Of a DNA stretch of 64,000 nucleotides, positions 26,592 to 35,098 are shown piece after piece. This DNA comes from Bacteroidales bacterium (lineage in GTDB: Bacteria; Bacteroidota; Bacteroidia; Bacteroidales; Rikenellaceae), in NCBI GenBank assembly GCA_910575495.1, contig CAJTFS010000005.1, forward strand, positions 106,595 through 170,594, in the 5' to 3' direction. A model generated the notes under the pieces. It was given only the letters and a program-made list of their open reading frames with translations. It made no database searches and had not been told where the DNA came from. The position numbers and the translations under genes are program-made. How positions within the stretch are numbered: position 1 is the stretch's first letter; every line of letters begins with the position of its first letter.

Positions 26592-28565
26592 TTACAAAAT
26601 CAGCCGCTGCAACTTCTTGGCCATGGTCACCTTGGCGCGGTTGAGCGTCGCGAGGCGCTGCGTGATTTCGCACTCCTCGTCTTCGGTGAGGTTCTCGTCC
26701 GAGAGACGTTCCTGACACTCGCGGATCAACCCCTCGATGACCTTGGTCTTGTAGAGCGCCACGGCCTTGGGCACCCCCACGGCCAGCATCTCGGCGTCGC
26801 TCTCGACGTGAACTTCCTTGCGGCGCCACAACTCGCTGGGCACGTAGTTGTCGTCCGACGTGAGCAGGTCGACCGAGACGTTGCACACCTCGGGATCGAC
26901 ATGGTTGAGAAACACATGCGCCGGCACTTCGATCCCGACGCCCGTCTGCTGCCACTGCTCAAGGTAGGCAGCCCGTATCTTATCGTACTGCGGATTGCGG
27001 AACGTCAGATCGCCGTCGGCCAGCTCGTCGAAGATCACTTCGGCTACGTTGCAGGCCACCATGTTGCGCCCCTCCTTGAAGTCGAACGAGCAATGTCCGT
27101 ACTTGAGCAGGTATTTGCACAACTCGCGCTCCAGCGCCCCGGTGCTGCTGCCCGCCTCGACGCGCTGCACGAATTCCACCTCGGGTTCGCGGGGCGTCTC
27201 GCGCCGCAGGGTCGTCTGGCGCCGCACGAATTCGTCGGTCTCGCGGTCGCCGGTGGTGGCCAGCCGCTTGCGCGCCACTTCGGAGATGAGAATCTGCTCG
27301 TCGATCTCCATGATGCGGGCGCACTCCTTGATGTAGACGGCGCGCTGGATCGAATCGGGAATCTGCGCGATGGACTGCACCATGTCGCCGATGAGCGACG
27401 CTTTCTTGATAGGGTCGCCCTGCGCGTCCTCCAACAGCAGCCGGGCCTTGAAAGCCAGAAAATCCTGCTCGTTGGCCCGTATGTATTCCTGCAGCTCGGC
27501 GGCCGTGCGGCTCCGGGCGAAGGAGTCGGGGTCCTCGGGCTCGGGCAGCAGCACGACGCGCACGTTCATGCCCTCCTTGAGGATCATGTCGATACCGCGC
27601 AGCGACGCATGGATGCCCGCCGAGTCGCCGTCGTAGATGACGGTGATGTTCTTCGTGAAACGGTTCAGCAGGCGTATCTGCTCGGTGGTGAGCGATGTGC
27701 CCGACGAGGCGACGACGTTCTCGACTCCGGCCTGGTGCATCGAGATGACGTCGGTATAGCCCTCCACCAGGATGGCGAAATCCTGCTGCTGGATCGCTTT
27801 CTTGGCAAAATAGAGACCGTAAAGCTCGCGTTTCTTGCTGTAGATCTCGCTCTCGGGCGAATTCTGGTATTTGGCGACCTTCTTGTCGGTGCGGAGCGTA
27901 CGTCCGCCGAACGCCACGATGCGGCCCGAGATATTGTGCACCGGGAACATGACCCGGTCGTGGAAGCGGTCGAAAAGCGACCCGTCGCTCTCGCGTTTGA
28001 GCGACAGACCCGTCGAAACCAGAAACTCCTCCTTGTAGCCCGCCGCCAGGGCGTCCTGCGACATCTTGTCGCCCTTCGCAGGGCAGAAACCGAGGCCGAA
28101 TTTCTCGATCGTGGCATCGGTCATGCCGCGCTGCCGGCGGAAGTAGGTCATGCCGACGCTCATGCCCTCGCTCTCGTGGTGGAGGTAGCGGGCAAAGTAG
28201 TCGGCGGCCCAGCTGTTGAGCGCGAACATCGATTCGCGGTCGTTGTTGCGCCGCTCCTCCTCGGGGGTGAGTTCCTTCTCCCGGACCTCGATGCCGTAGC
28301 GCTTGGCCACCATCTTGAGGGCTTCGGGATAGGTGACGTTCTCGTGTTCCATCAGGAACGTCACGGCGTTGCCGCCCTTGCCGCAGCCGAAACACTTGTA
28401 GACGCCCTTGGAGGGCGAAACGACGAACGACGGGGTCTTCTCGTTGTGGAACGGACAGCACGCCTGGTAGTTCACGCCCTTGCGCTTGAGCGTGACATAG
28501 TCGCCGATAATGTCCACGATATTCGCGGCGGCATAGATGCGGTCTACTGTCTCCCGGTCGATCAT
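26592..28565 (-). CDS. dnaG: DNA primase
   Basis: Synthesises RNA primers for replication. 657 residues from ATG 28565. The N-terminal CHC2 zinc finger has CCPFHNEKTPSF and CFGCGKGG. The catalytic core has EGYTDVISMHQAG, ASSGTSLTTEQ and IYDGDSAGIHA (TOPRIM acidic residues). A C-terminal helicase-binding part spans about residues 430-657. A GTG 6 bp upstream lies against the -7 box and is less likely. The -7 box TACCTTTG ends only 5 bp before the ATG, implying a leaderless transcript. It is divergent from uvrB. Confidence 0.96.
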   Translation of the reverse strand: MIDRETVDRIYAAANIVDIIGDYVTLKRKGVNYQACCPFHNEKTPSFVVSPSKGVYKCFGCGKGGNAVTFLMEHENVTYPEALKMVAKRYGIEVREKELTPEEERRNNDRESMFALNSWAADYFARYLHHESEGMSVGMTYFRRQRGMTDATIEKFGLGFCPAKGDKMSQDALAAGYKEEFLVSTGLSLKRESDGSLFDRFHDRVMFPVHNISGRIVAFGGRTLRTDKKVAKYQNSPESEIYSKKRELYGLYFAKKAIQQQDFAILVEGYTDVISMHQAGVENVVASSGTSLTTEQIRLLNRFTKNITVIYDGDSAGIHASLRGIDMILKEGMNVRVVLLPEPEDPDSFARSRTAAELQEYIRANEQDFLAFKARLLLEDAQGDPIKKASLIGDMVQSIAQIPDSIQRAVYIKECARIMEIDEQILISEVARKRLATTGDRETDEFVRRQTTLRRETPREPEVEFVQRVEAGSSTGALERELCKYLLKYGHCSFDFKEGRNMVACNVAEVIFDELADGDLTFRNPQYDKIRAAYLEQWQQTGVGIEVPAHVFLNHVDPEVCNVSVDLLTSDDNYVPSELWRRKEVHVESDAEMLAVGVPKAVALYKTKVIEGLIRECQERLSDENLTEDEECEITQRLATLNRAKVTMAKKLQRLIL

Positions 28566-28570
28566 GGACA

Positions 28571-28578
28571 CAAAGGTA
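28571..28578 (-). promoter_or_regulatory. -7 box directly at the dnaG start codon
   Basis: TACCTTTG on the - strand, 5 bp before ATG 28565. Between this and the uvrB promoter lie about 190 bp with several AATTCACAATTCA-type A/T repeats. Confidence 0.6.
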
Positions 28579-28770
28579 CGAAGAATTCACAATTCACGAT
28601 TCACAATCTGCAATTAATTTCGAACCACGAGGAGGGCCGGCGGAGCGGTTTTTGCGCACGCCCGCAACCGTCCGCCGTTTCCGGACCGGGACCCGGAAAC
28701 ATGCGAATCAACCGCCGATCTCCGACTCCGAAAAAACACGACCGCGAATTGTGAATTGTAAATTATGAAT

Positions 28771-28778
28771 TAAATTTG
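28771..28778 (+). promoter_or_regulatory. -7 box directly at the uvrB start codon
   Basis: TAAATTTG, 4 bp before ATG 28783. A leaderless transcript is predicted. Confidence 0.6.
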
Positions 28779-28782
28779 CGTC

Positions 28783-30828
28783 ATGGACTTCAAACTGGTA
28801 TCGGACTATGCCCCGACGGGCGACCAGCCGGAGGCGATCGCGCAGCTTGCGGATGCCATCCGCCACGGCTCGCAGCACAACACGCTGCTGGGCATCACCG
28901 GCTCGGGCAAGACCTTCACGGTGGCCAACGTCATCGCGCAGCTTAACCGTCCGACGCTGGTGCTGAGCCACAACAAGACCCTCGCGGCGCAGCTCTACGG
29001 CGAGTTCAAGAACTTCTTCCCCGAAAACGCCGTCGAATACTTCGTCTCCTACTACGACTACTACCAGCCCGAAGCCTACCTTCCGGCGTCGGACACCTAT
29101 ATTGAAAAAGACCTCTCGATCAACGACGAGATCGAGAAGATGCGGCTTCAGACCGTCGCCACGCTGCTGTCGGGACGCCGCGACGTCATCGTCGTATCGA
29201 GCGTCTCGTGCCTCTACGGCGCCGGCAACCCCGCCGACTTCCACGCCACGGCCATCCGCATCGAGGTCGGGCAGATCGTCAACTACAAACACTTCCTCTA
29301 CAAGCTCGTCGAAGCGCTCTACACCCGCACCGAGCGCGAGCTGGAGCCGGCCACGTTCCGCGTCAACGGCGACACGGTCGACATCATGGCGGCTTTCGGC
29401 GAGTTCGGCAACCAGTGTTTCCGCGTCATGTTCTTCGACAACGAGATCGAAGCCATCTACGCCATCGACCCCGCGACCGGCCAGCGGCTCCACCCGCTCG
29501 ATTCGCTGACGCTCTACCCCACCAGTCTCTTCGTCACCACCAAGGAGCGCATCCACTCGGCCGTGCAGCAGATCTACCTCGACCTCGGCCGGCAGGTCGA
29601 GCTGTTCGAACGCGAGGGCCGCATGACGGAGGCGCAGCGCATCAAGCAGCGCGTGGAGTACGACGTAGAGATGATCAAGGAGCTGGGCTACTGCCCCGGC
29701 ATCGAGAACTACTCGCGCTACTTCGACGGGCGCGCCGAGGGGACGCGTCCCTTCTGCCTGCTGGACTACTTCCCGCAGGACTACCTGATGGTCGTGGACG
29801 AGAGCCACGTGACCATTCCGCAGGTCCACGCCATGTTCGGCGGCGACCGGGCCCGCAAGGAGAACCTCGTGGAGTACGGGTTCCGGCTCCCGGCCGCCAA
29901 GGACAACCGGCCGCTGACCTTCGGCGAATTCGAGCAGCTGCAAGGCACGTCGATCTACGTCAGCGCCACGCCCGCCGACTGGGAGCTGATGAAGAGCGAG
30001 GGCGTCATCGTCGAGCAGCTCATCCGCCCGACGGGACTCGTCGATCCGCCCCTGGAGGTGCGCGTGACCCTCAACCAGATCGACGACTTGATCGAAGAAA
30101 TAGATAAGCGGGTGAAGAACGACGACAAGGTGCTGGTCACGACCATCACCAAACGCATGGCCGAGGAGCTCTCCAAATACTTCGACCGCGTGGGAGTCCG
30201 CAACCGCTACATCCACTCCGACGTCGACACGCTCGAACGCATCCGCATCCTCGAAGACCTGCGCGCCGGCATGTTCGACGTGCTGATCGGCGTCAACCTC
30301 CTGCGCGAGGGACTCGACCTGCCCGAGGTGGCGCTGGTGGCGATTCTCGACGCCGATAAGGAAGGGTTTCTGCGCAACGTACGCTCGCTGACGCAGATCG
30401 CGGGCCGCGCCGCGCGCCATTCGCAAGGCAACGTCATCCTCTACGCCGACACCTGCACCGACTCCATGCGCCAGACCATCGAACAGAGCAACCGGCGCCG
30501 CGAAATCCAGGTGCGCTACAACATGGAGCACGCCATTCTGCCCCAACGCGCCCAACGCAGCGGCACAGGACAGAGCGCCCTGCTGACGGGCAGTGCACAA
30601 ACCGAGACCGACGGCGTCCGCTATGCAACGGCCGAAGCTCCTGCCATGGCTGCCGCCGATGTACAGAAAGCCTATGTGGCCGGTGCCGGCGAGAACCTCG
30701 ACGCCCTGATCGACCGGGCCCGCGAAGATATGGAGCGTGCGGCCAAGGCGCTCGACTTCCTGGCCGCCGCCCGCTATCGCGACCGCATGTACGAATTGCA
30801 GAAACTGCGCGACGAAAACCGGAAATAG
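28783..30828 (+). CDS. uvrB: Excinuclease ABC subunit B
   Basis: The damage-verification helicase of nucleotide excision repair; loads with UvrA and recruits UvrC. 681 residues. Walker A GITGSGKTFTVANV (about 38-51), the beta-hairpin region YYDYYQPEAYLP, DEAD-like box DESHVTIPQ, helicase motifs VGVRNRYIHSDVDTLERI, GVNLLREGLDLPEVALV and QIAGRAARHSQG, and a C-terminal UVR domain (LIDRAREDMERAAKALDF). It is not adjacent to uvrA or uvrC. No clear terminator before repeat D. Confidence 0.97.
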   Translation: MDFKLVSDYAPTGDQPEAIAQLADAIRHGSQHNTLLGITGSGKTFTVANVIAQLNRPTLVLSHNKTLAAQLYGEFKNFFPENAVEYFVSYYDYYQPEAYLPASDTYIEKDLSINDEIEKMRLQTVATLLSGRRDVIVVSSVSCLYGAGNPADFHATAIRIEVGQIVNYKHFLYKLVEALYTRTERELEPATFRVNGDTVDIMAAFGEFGNQCFRVMFFDNEIEAIYAIDPATGQRLHPLDSLTLYPTSLFVTTKERIHSAVQQIYLDLGRQVELFEREGRMTEAQRIKQRVEYDVEMIKELGYCPGIENYSRYFDGRAEGTRPFCLLDYFPQDYLMVVDESHVTIPQVHAMFGGDRARKENLVEYGFRLPAAKDNRPLTFGEFEQLQGTSIYVSATPADWELMKSEGVIVEQLIRPTGLVDPPLEVRVTLNQIDDLIEEIDKRVKNDDKVLVTTITKRMAEELSKYFDRVGVRNRYIHSDVDTLERIRILEDLRAGMFDVLIGVNLLREGLDLPEVALVAILDADKEGFLRNVRSLTQIAGRAARHSQGNVILYADTCTDSMRQTIEQSNRRREIQVRYNMEHAILPQRAQRSGTGQSALLTGSAQTETDGVRYATAEAPAMAAADVQKAYVAGAGENLDALIDRAREDMERAAKALDFLAAARYRDRMYELQKLRDENRK

Positions 30829-30957
30829 TTACGGCCAAGGGTGTTCCCGAATGCCGCACGGACGGGCTCGCGCTCCCGCCGTCTCCGCCCCGTCGCCCTG
30901 CTTTTACACCGTTCGCTTATCCGTAAAGTTCACCTTTTCGAAAGCTGCCTTTCGCGA

Positions 30958-31293
30958 CCCGGAGCGGTGCGGGCCACGGTCCGCACCGGAGCGGTCGGGC
31001 AGATTCAGCGATCCGCCGGCACCCCGATCGGAGCGCCGGCTGTACATCCCAGCCTGACGCGGGGCTTGCGACCAATGAATTGACATGCGCCTTGCGCCGG
31101 TGCCGGTTCGCGCCCACAGCTGCGACCCTCGCAGCCGGCCCGGGCGAACGATTTTGTCGTCGTGCGGCTCTTTGAGCCGTGCGGGCCGCAGCCTCCCGCA
31201 GCGGAGGCCCGCAAGCGTGCCCCGCAGGCTGCGCCCGACATTCCGTACGAGGCGGACGCATCGAAATCATCGGTCCGCACTCTCCGCGCCATC
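30958..31293 (+). repeat. Composite repeat D, upstream scaffold
   Basis: Blocks in the usual order: CGACCCGGAGCGGTGCGGGC (30956), GCAGATTCAGCGATCCGCCG (31001), ACATCCCAGCCTGACGCGGG (31043), a GC-rich block (CCGGTTCGCGCCCACAGCTG, about 31102-31148), and a block of about 80 bp (31176-31255) almost identical to 23456-23535. No gene in 30829-31293. Confidence 0.65.
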
Positions 31294-31516
31294 CATTCCA
31301 GCGATCGCCCGCAACGCCTGCTACGGGCAACCGCAACAGTGCGACGGGAGCCTTGGGGGATGCCGGCATCCGGTCGTGGTACTGGGCTTCGTCCTCCTAT
31401 GCCGACGGCAACAACAACGGGGCCAGCCTTCGCATCTCCGAAACCGAGGACCGTCCGCTGCACAATGCGAATCGTTCGGGCGGCTACTCCGTGCGCTGCG
31501 TCCAAGCATCTGCCGG
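31294..31516 (+). pseudogene. Orphan FISUMP / variable-region cassette D
   Basis: Reads ATGNRNSATGALGDAGIRSW, YWASSSYADGNNNGASL, NANRSGGYSVRCVQASAGN. The most Asn-rich copy: where A and C have TAC or ACC codons after GGC and CGC, D has AAC in both places, the codon favoured in templates of diversity-generating retroelements. No N-terminal part or reverse transcriptase of that class is nearby. It lies about 410 bp upstream of glnA. Confidence 0.6.
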
Positions 31517-31877
31517 CAACATTCGAAAAGGCGAACTTTGCCCCCGAAAAAGAATTAAAAGCGAAAGGTTGGACTGAAAACGGACGCAACGAACGATGCG
31601 GGCGCAACCCGGACCTCCCCGGTCGCCGGAAGTCCTGCACCGCACAACACCGGATAAAAAGTTGAAAATTCAACTGAAAGTCTTCCGATCGCCCAAAATT
31701 CCAAAAACAGCAAAAATCGCAGAATACCCGATTTTTTTACACCTGTTTTCCGGAAAACACCTCAAAATTTCACCTCATCCCCGAAAAAAAGGTGCTATTT
31801 TCCGCAAATCATGTGAAAAAATCACATTTTTTCACAAAAATCGCATTTTCAGAAAAACAACATTTTCGAAAAACAAT
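31517..31877 (+). promoter_or_regulatory. AT-rich glnA upstream region with a perfect palindrome
   Basis: No gene. Base composition switches to AT-rich at about 31660. GTGAAAAAAT (31813-31822) and ATTTTTTCAC (31826-31835) form a perfect 10-bp inverted repeat around CAC, 43 bp before the -7 box. It may be an operator or a hairpin. Runs of A and T continue to 31870. Confidence 0.45.
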
Positions 31878-31885
31878 TACTTTTG
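31878..31885 (+). promoter_or_regulatory. -7 box for glnA
   Basis: TACTTTTG, 43 bp before ATG 31929. Confidence 0.65.
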
Positions 31886-31928
31886 CAGTCGGTACACAAA
31901 AGACAACCCAAACCAAATTCGGAACAGT

Positions 31929-34106
31929 ATGTCGTTACTCAGATTCAAGATGGTCGATGCGGCCATCAACCACACGGCAGCGAAGGTCGACATCCCGGCA
32001 GGCCGCCCCTCGGACTACTTCGGCGCCAGGGTATTCGGGCGCGACGCCATGCGCAAATACCTGAACAAGAAAACGTTCGATGCGCTCGTCAACACCATGG
32101 AGAACGGCACGCCGCTGCCAGCCGAAATCGCCGACAGCGTAGCCGCCGGCATGCGGCAGTGGGCCCTGGAGCACGGCGCCGACCACTACACCCACTGGTT
32201 CCAGCCCCTCACGGGCGGCACGGCCGAGAAACACGACGCCTTCGCCGAGCCCGACGGCTGCGGCGGCGTGCTGGAGGAGTTCTCGGGCAAGCTGCTCGTA
32301 CAGCAGGAGCCCGACGCGTCGTCGTTCCCCAACGGCGGCATCCGCAACACCTTCGAGGCGCGCGGCTACTCGGCATGGGACCCTGCGTCGCCGGCTTTCA
32401 TCGTCGACACGACGCTCTGCATCCCCACCGTCTTCATCGCCTACACGGGCGAAGCCCTCGACTACAAGGTGCCGCTGCTGCGCTCCCTTTCGGCCGTGGA
32501 CAAGGCCGCGACCGAGGTGTGCCGCTACTTCGACAAGAACGTCGAAAAGGTCTATTCCTACCTGGGCTGGGAGCAGGAATACTTCCTGGTCGACGAAAGC
32601 CTGTGGGCCATCCGTCCCGACCTGGTGCTGACGGGCCGCACGCTGATGGGCCACGAATCGGCCAAGAACCAGCAGCTCGAAGACCACTACTTCGGCGCCA
32701 TCCCCACGCGCGTGATGGCTTTCATGAAGGAGCTGGAATACGAATGTCTGCTGTTGGGAATTCCCGTCAAGACGCGTCATAACGAGGTGGCCCCCAATCA
32801 GTTCGAGCTGGCCCCCGTCTACGAAGAGGCCAACCTCGCCAACGACCACAACCAGCTGCTGATGACCATCATGGACAAGATAGCGCGCCGCCATCAGTTC
32901 CGCGTGCTGCTGCACGAAAAACCGTTCAAAGGCATCAACGGTTCGGGCAAGCACAACAACTGGTCGCTGGGCACCGACACGGGAGTGAACCTCCTGGGCC
33001 CCGGCAAGACGGCATCGGAGAACCTGCAATTCATCACATTCCTGGTCAACGTCGTCTCGGCGGTCTACAAACACAACGGGCTGCTGAAAGCCTCCATCAT
33101 GAGCGCGACGAACGCCCACCGCCTGGGTGCCAACGAAGCGCCCCCGGCCATCATCTCGGCGTTCCTCGGCTCGCAGGTCTCGGCCGTGCTGGACAAGCTG
33201 GCCGCCTCGAAAGGCGACGACGCCATCCGCTTCGATGCCAAGAACGTCTTCAAGATGAGCGGCATATCGCACATCCCCACCCTGCTGCTGGACAACACCG
33301 ACCGCAACCGCACCTCGCCCTTCGCATTCACGGGCAACCGCTTCGAGTTCCGCGCCGTAGGTTCGTCGGACAACTGCGCCGAAGCGATGATCACGCTCAA
33401 CACGGCGGTGGCCGACGAGCTGACCCGCTTCAAGCAGGCCGTCGACGCGAAGATCGAAGCCGGAGCCAAGAAGGAGAAAGCCATCTACGAAGTGCTCAAG
33501 AAGATGATCAAGGAGTGCCGCCCGATCTGCTTCGACGGCAACGGCTATTCGGACGAATGGAAGGCCGAGGCCGCCCGCCGCGGGCTGGACTGCGAGACCT
33601 CCACGCCGCTGATTTTCGACCGCTATCTGGACAAGGAATCGCTGCGCATGTTCGCCGACATGGGCGTCTACACCAAGGTCGAACTCGAAGCCCGCACCGA
33701 AGTGAAGTGGGAGACCTACACCAAGAAGATACAGATCGAGGGCCGCGTGCTGGGCGACCTGGCCATGAACCACATCGTGCCCATCGCCTCGAAATACGAA
33801 GCGCTGCTCCTCGACAAGGTCTACAAGCTGTTGCAGATTCCCGAGTTGAAAGCGACGGCCGACATCGACCTCATCAAGAAGATTCAGGACCACACGACGG
33901 CCATCCAGCGGCTCACCGACGAGATGATCGAAGCGCGCAAGAGAGCCAACCGCATCGAGGACCAGCGCGCGAAGGCGATCGCCTATCACGACACCGTGGC
34001 GGGCTACTTCGACGAGATACGCCACCACATCGACAAGCTGGAGGAGATCGTCGACGACCAGATCTGGCCACTGCCCAAGTACCGCGAACTGCTTTTCATC
34101 AGGTAG
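31929..34106 (+). CDS. glnN: Type III glutamine synthetase
   Basis: Makes glutamine from glutamate, ammonia and ATP; the large GSIII form (dodecamer of about 80-kDa subunits) is the main type in Bacteroidales. 725 residues, the expected length. The N-terminal GSIII-specific region (SDYFGARVFG; HWFQPLTGGTAEKHDAF) is followed by the catalytic part with YLGWEQEYFLVDE, RHNEVAPNQFELAPVYEEAN, GINGSGKHNNWSLGTDTG and DRNRTSPFAFTGNRFEFRAV (metal and nucleotide ligands). A C-terminal helical region is rich in charged residues. ATG 31929 fits; the frame further upstream is AT-rich noncoding sequence. The promoter region contains a palindrome, so nitrogen-dependent control is plausible but unproven. Confidence 0.96.
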   Translation: MSLLRFKMVDAAINHTAAKVDIPAGRPSDYFGARVFGRDAMRKYLNKKTFDALVNTMENGTPLPAEIADSVAAGMRQWALEHGADHYTHWFQPLTGGTAEKHDAFAEPDGCGGVLEEFSGKLLVQQEPDASSFPNGGIRNTFEARGYSAWDPASPAFIVDTTLCIPTVFIAYTGEALDYKVPLLRSLSAVDKAATEVCRYFDKNVEKVYSYLGWEQEYFLVDESLWAIRPDLVLTGRTLMGHESAKNQQLEDHYFGAIPTRVMAFMKELEYECLLLGIPVKTRHNEVAPNQFELAPVYEEANLANDHNQLLMTIMDKIARRHQFRVLLHEKPFKGINGSGKHNNWSLGTDTGVNLLGPGKTASENLQFITFLVNVVSAVYKHNGLLKASIMSATNAHRLGANEAPPAIISAFLGSQVSAVLDKLAASKGDDAIRFDAKNVFKMSGISHIPTLLLDNTDRNRTSPFAFTGNRFEFRAVGSSDNCAEAMITLNTAVADELTRFKQAVDAKIEAGAKKEKAIYEVLKKMIKECRPICFDGNGYSDEWKAEAARRGLDCETSTPLIFDRYLDKESLRMFADMGVYTKVELEARTEVKWETYTKKIQIEGRVLGDLAMNHIVPIASKYEALLLDKVYKLLQIPELKATADIDLIKKIQDHTTAIQRLTDEMIEARKRANRIEDQRAKAIAYHDTVAGYFDEIRHHIDKLEEIVDDQIWPLPKYRELLFIR

Positions 34107-34139
34107 GCGCCCCGCGTCCTGCTTCGCATTACCCCCCTG

Positions 34140-34172
34140 CCGCCGCGACCTCGGATAGGTCGCGGCGGTTTT
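34140..34172 (+). terminator. Terminator after glutamine synthetase
   Basis: A perfect 12-bp stem CCGCCGCGACCT (34140-34151) with 34157-34168 and a 5-nt loop is followed by TTTT. Confidence 0.9.
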
Positions 34173-34184
34173 CGTTCCCGGCCG

Positions 34185-35081
34185 TCAAAGGTGAACGATG
34201 CCGCGGCGGTAGGCGGCGAGGTCCGATTCGTCGAAACGGGCCAGGGCGTCGTCGAGCTCGCTCAGCAGGCGGGCACGGTCTTCGGGCAGGCGCCCGAGCA
34301 GCGGCACGGTGTTCGACACGGTGTGGCCCATCAAGGTGGCGGGAACGGTGAGAGCGGCGATGAACGTGCGGAGCTCCTCGAGCCGCTCGCGCTCTCCGGC
34401 TTCGACGAACCGCCCGGCAGCGACATCGGCGGCCAACGGAGCCTCGGGAAAGAGCGTCAGCGAGACGACGCCTATTATATAAGGATGCAGGCGGTTGAAA
34501 AGCGCCGCCGTTGCTTCGGCCGCCCGCTGTCCGTTTCCGGCGCCGGCAAGTCCGGTCATGTAGGTGAAATAGTATTCGATGCCCGCTTCGTCGAGCCGCC
34601 GGCACTGCGTGAGCGTATCGGCGGCCGTGTGGCCCTTGTGCATGAATGCGAGGGAGGGTTCGTCGCCCGTTTCCGTGCCGATCGAAAGGCCCGTGATGCC
34701 ACGGGCACGCAGTTCGCGCAGCTCGGCATCGCTCTTGGCAGCGATGTCCGTCACCCGGGCGAACATCCCGATGGTCCGCACTCTGGGCAGGAAGTCGCGG
34801 ATGCGGTCGGCCAACGTTACGAGACGGTTGAAACTCAGCACGAAAGGGTTGGCACCGACCAGAAAGAGACGCCGGGCGCGCGGCTGGCAGCGGGCGATCA
34901 GCCGCAGATCGGCCTCGATCTCCTCCGGGGGCGAAAGGCGGAAACGCAGGTCGCCGTAGAGCGAACAGAATTTGCAGGCGTGGTGCGTGCAGCCGACCGT
35001 CGCCTGCAACAAAACGGAGTGGGCTTCGTAGGGCGGACGCCAGACGGTGCCCGTGAAATGCTGTTGTTCCGATTCGGTCAT
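34185..35081 (-). CDS. Radical SAM protein of unknown substrate
   Basis: 298 residues. The [4Fe-4S] motif near residue 31 reads GCTHHACKFCSLYGD, a C-x4-C-x2-C spacing found in one branch of radical SAM proteins instead of the usual C-x3-C-x2-C. The SAM-binding barrel continues with LFLVGANPFVLSF, RTIGMFARVTDI, GITGLSIGTETGD (GxIxGxxE-like) and YYFTYMTGLAGAGNG. No extra Fe-S or cobalamin domain is seen. Substrate unknown. The ICE attachment core starts 7 bp upstream of its ATG, so its original leader has been replaced by element DNA. Confidence 0.88.
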   Translation of the reverse strand: MTESEQQHFTGTVWRPPYEAHSVLLQATVGCTHHACKFCSLYGDLRFRLSPPEEIEADLRLIARCQPRARRLFLVGANPFVLSFNRLVTLADRIRDFLPRVRTIGMFARVTDIAAKSDAELRELRARGITGLSIGTETGDEPSLAFMHKGHTAADTLTQCRRLDEAGIEYYFTYMTGLAGAGNGQRAAEATAALFNRLHPYIIGVVSLTLFPEAPLAADVAAGRFVEAGERERLEELRTFIAALTVPATLMGHTVSNTVPLLGRLPEDRARLLSELDDALARFDESDLAAYRRGIVHL

Positions 35082-35088
35082 AATTTTC

Positions 35089-35098
35089 GTAATTTTGC
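35089..35098 (+). other. ICE attachment core (att)
   Basis: GTAATTTTGC = GTA-AT-TTTGC, a match to the ten-base CTnDOT core. The same bases contain TAATTTTG, which fits the host -7 box TAnnTTTG. To its left DNA is chromosomal and GC-rich; to its right AT-rich element DNA begins. Confidence 0.7.

Noticed and set aside
26157..28754. 865-codon open frame on the + strand opposite dnaG
   Set aside because: Runs antisense through the whole primase gene, is rich in His, Val, Leu and Arg as such shadows are, and has no motif.
31935..34028. 697-codon open frame on the - strand opposite glutamine synthetase
   Set aside because: Shadow of a strongly supported gene; no start signal or domain.
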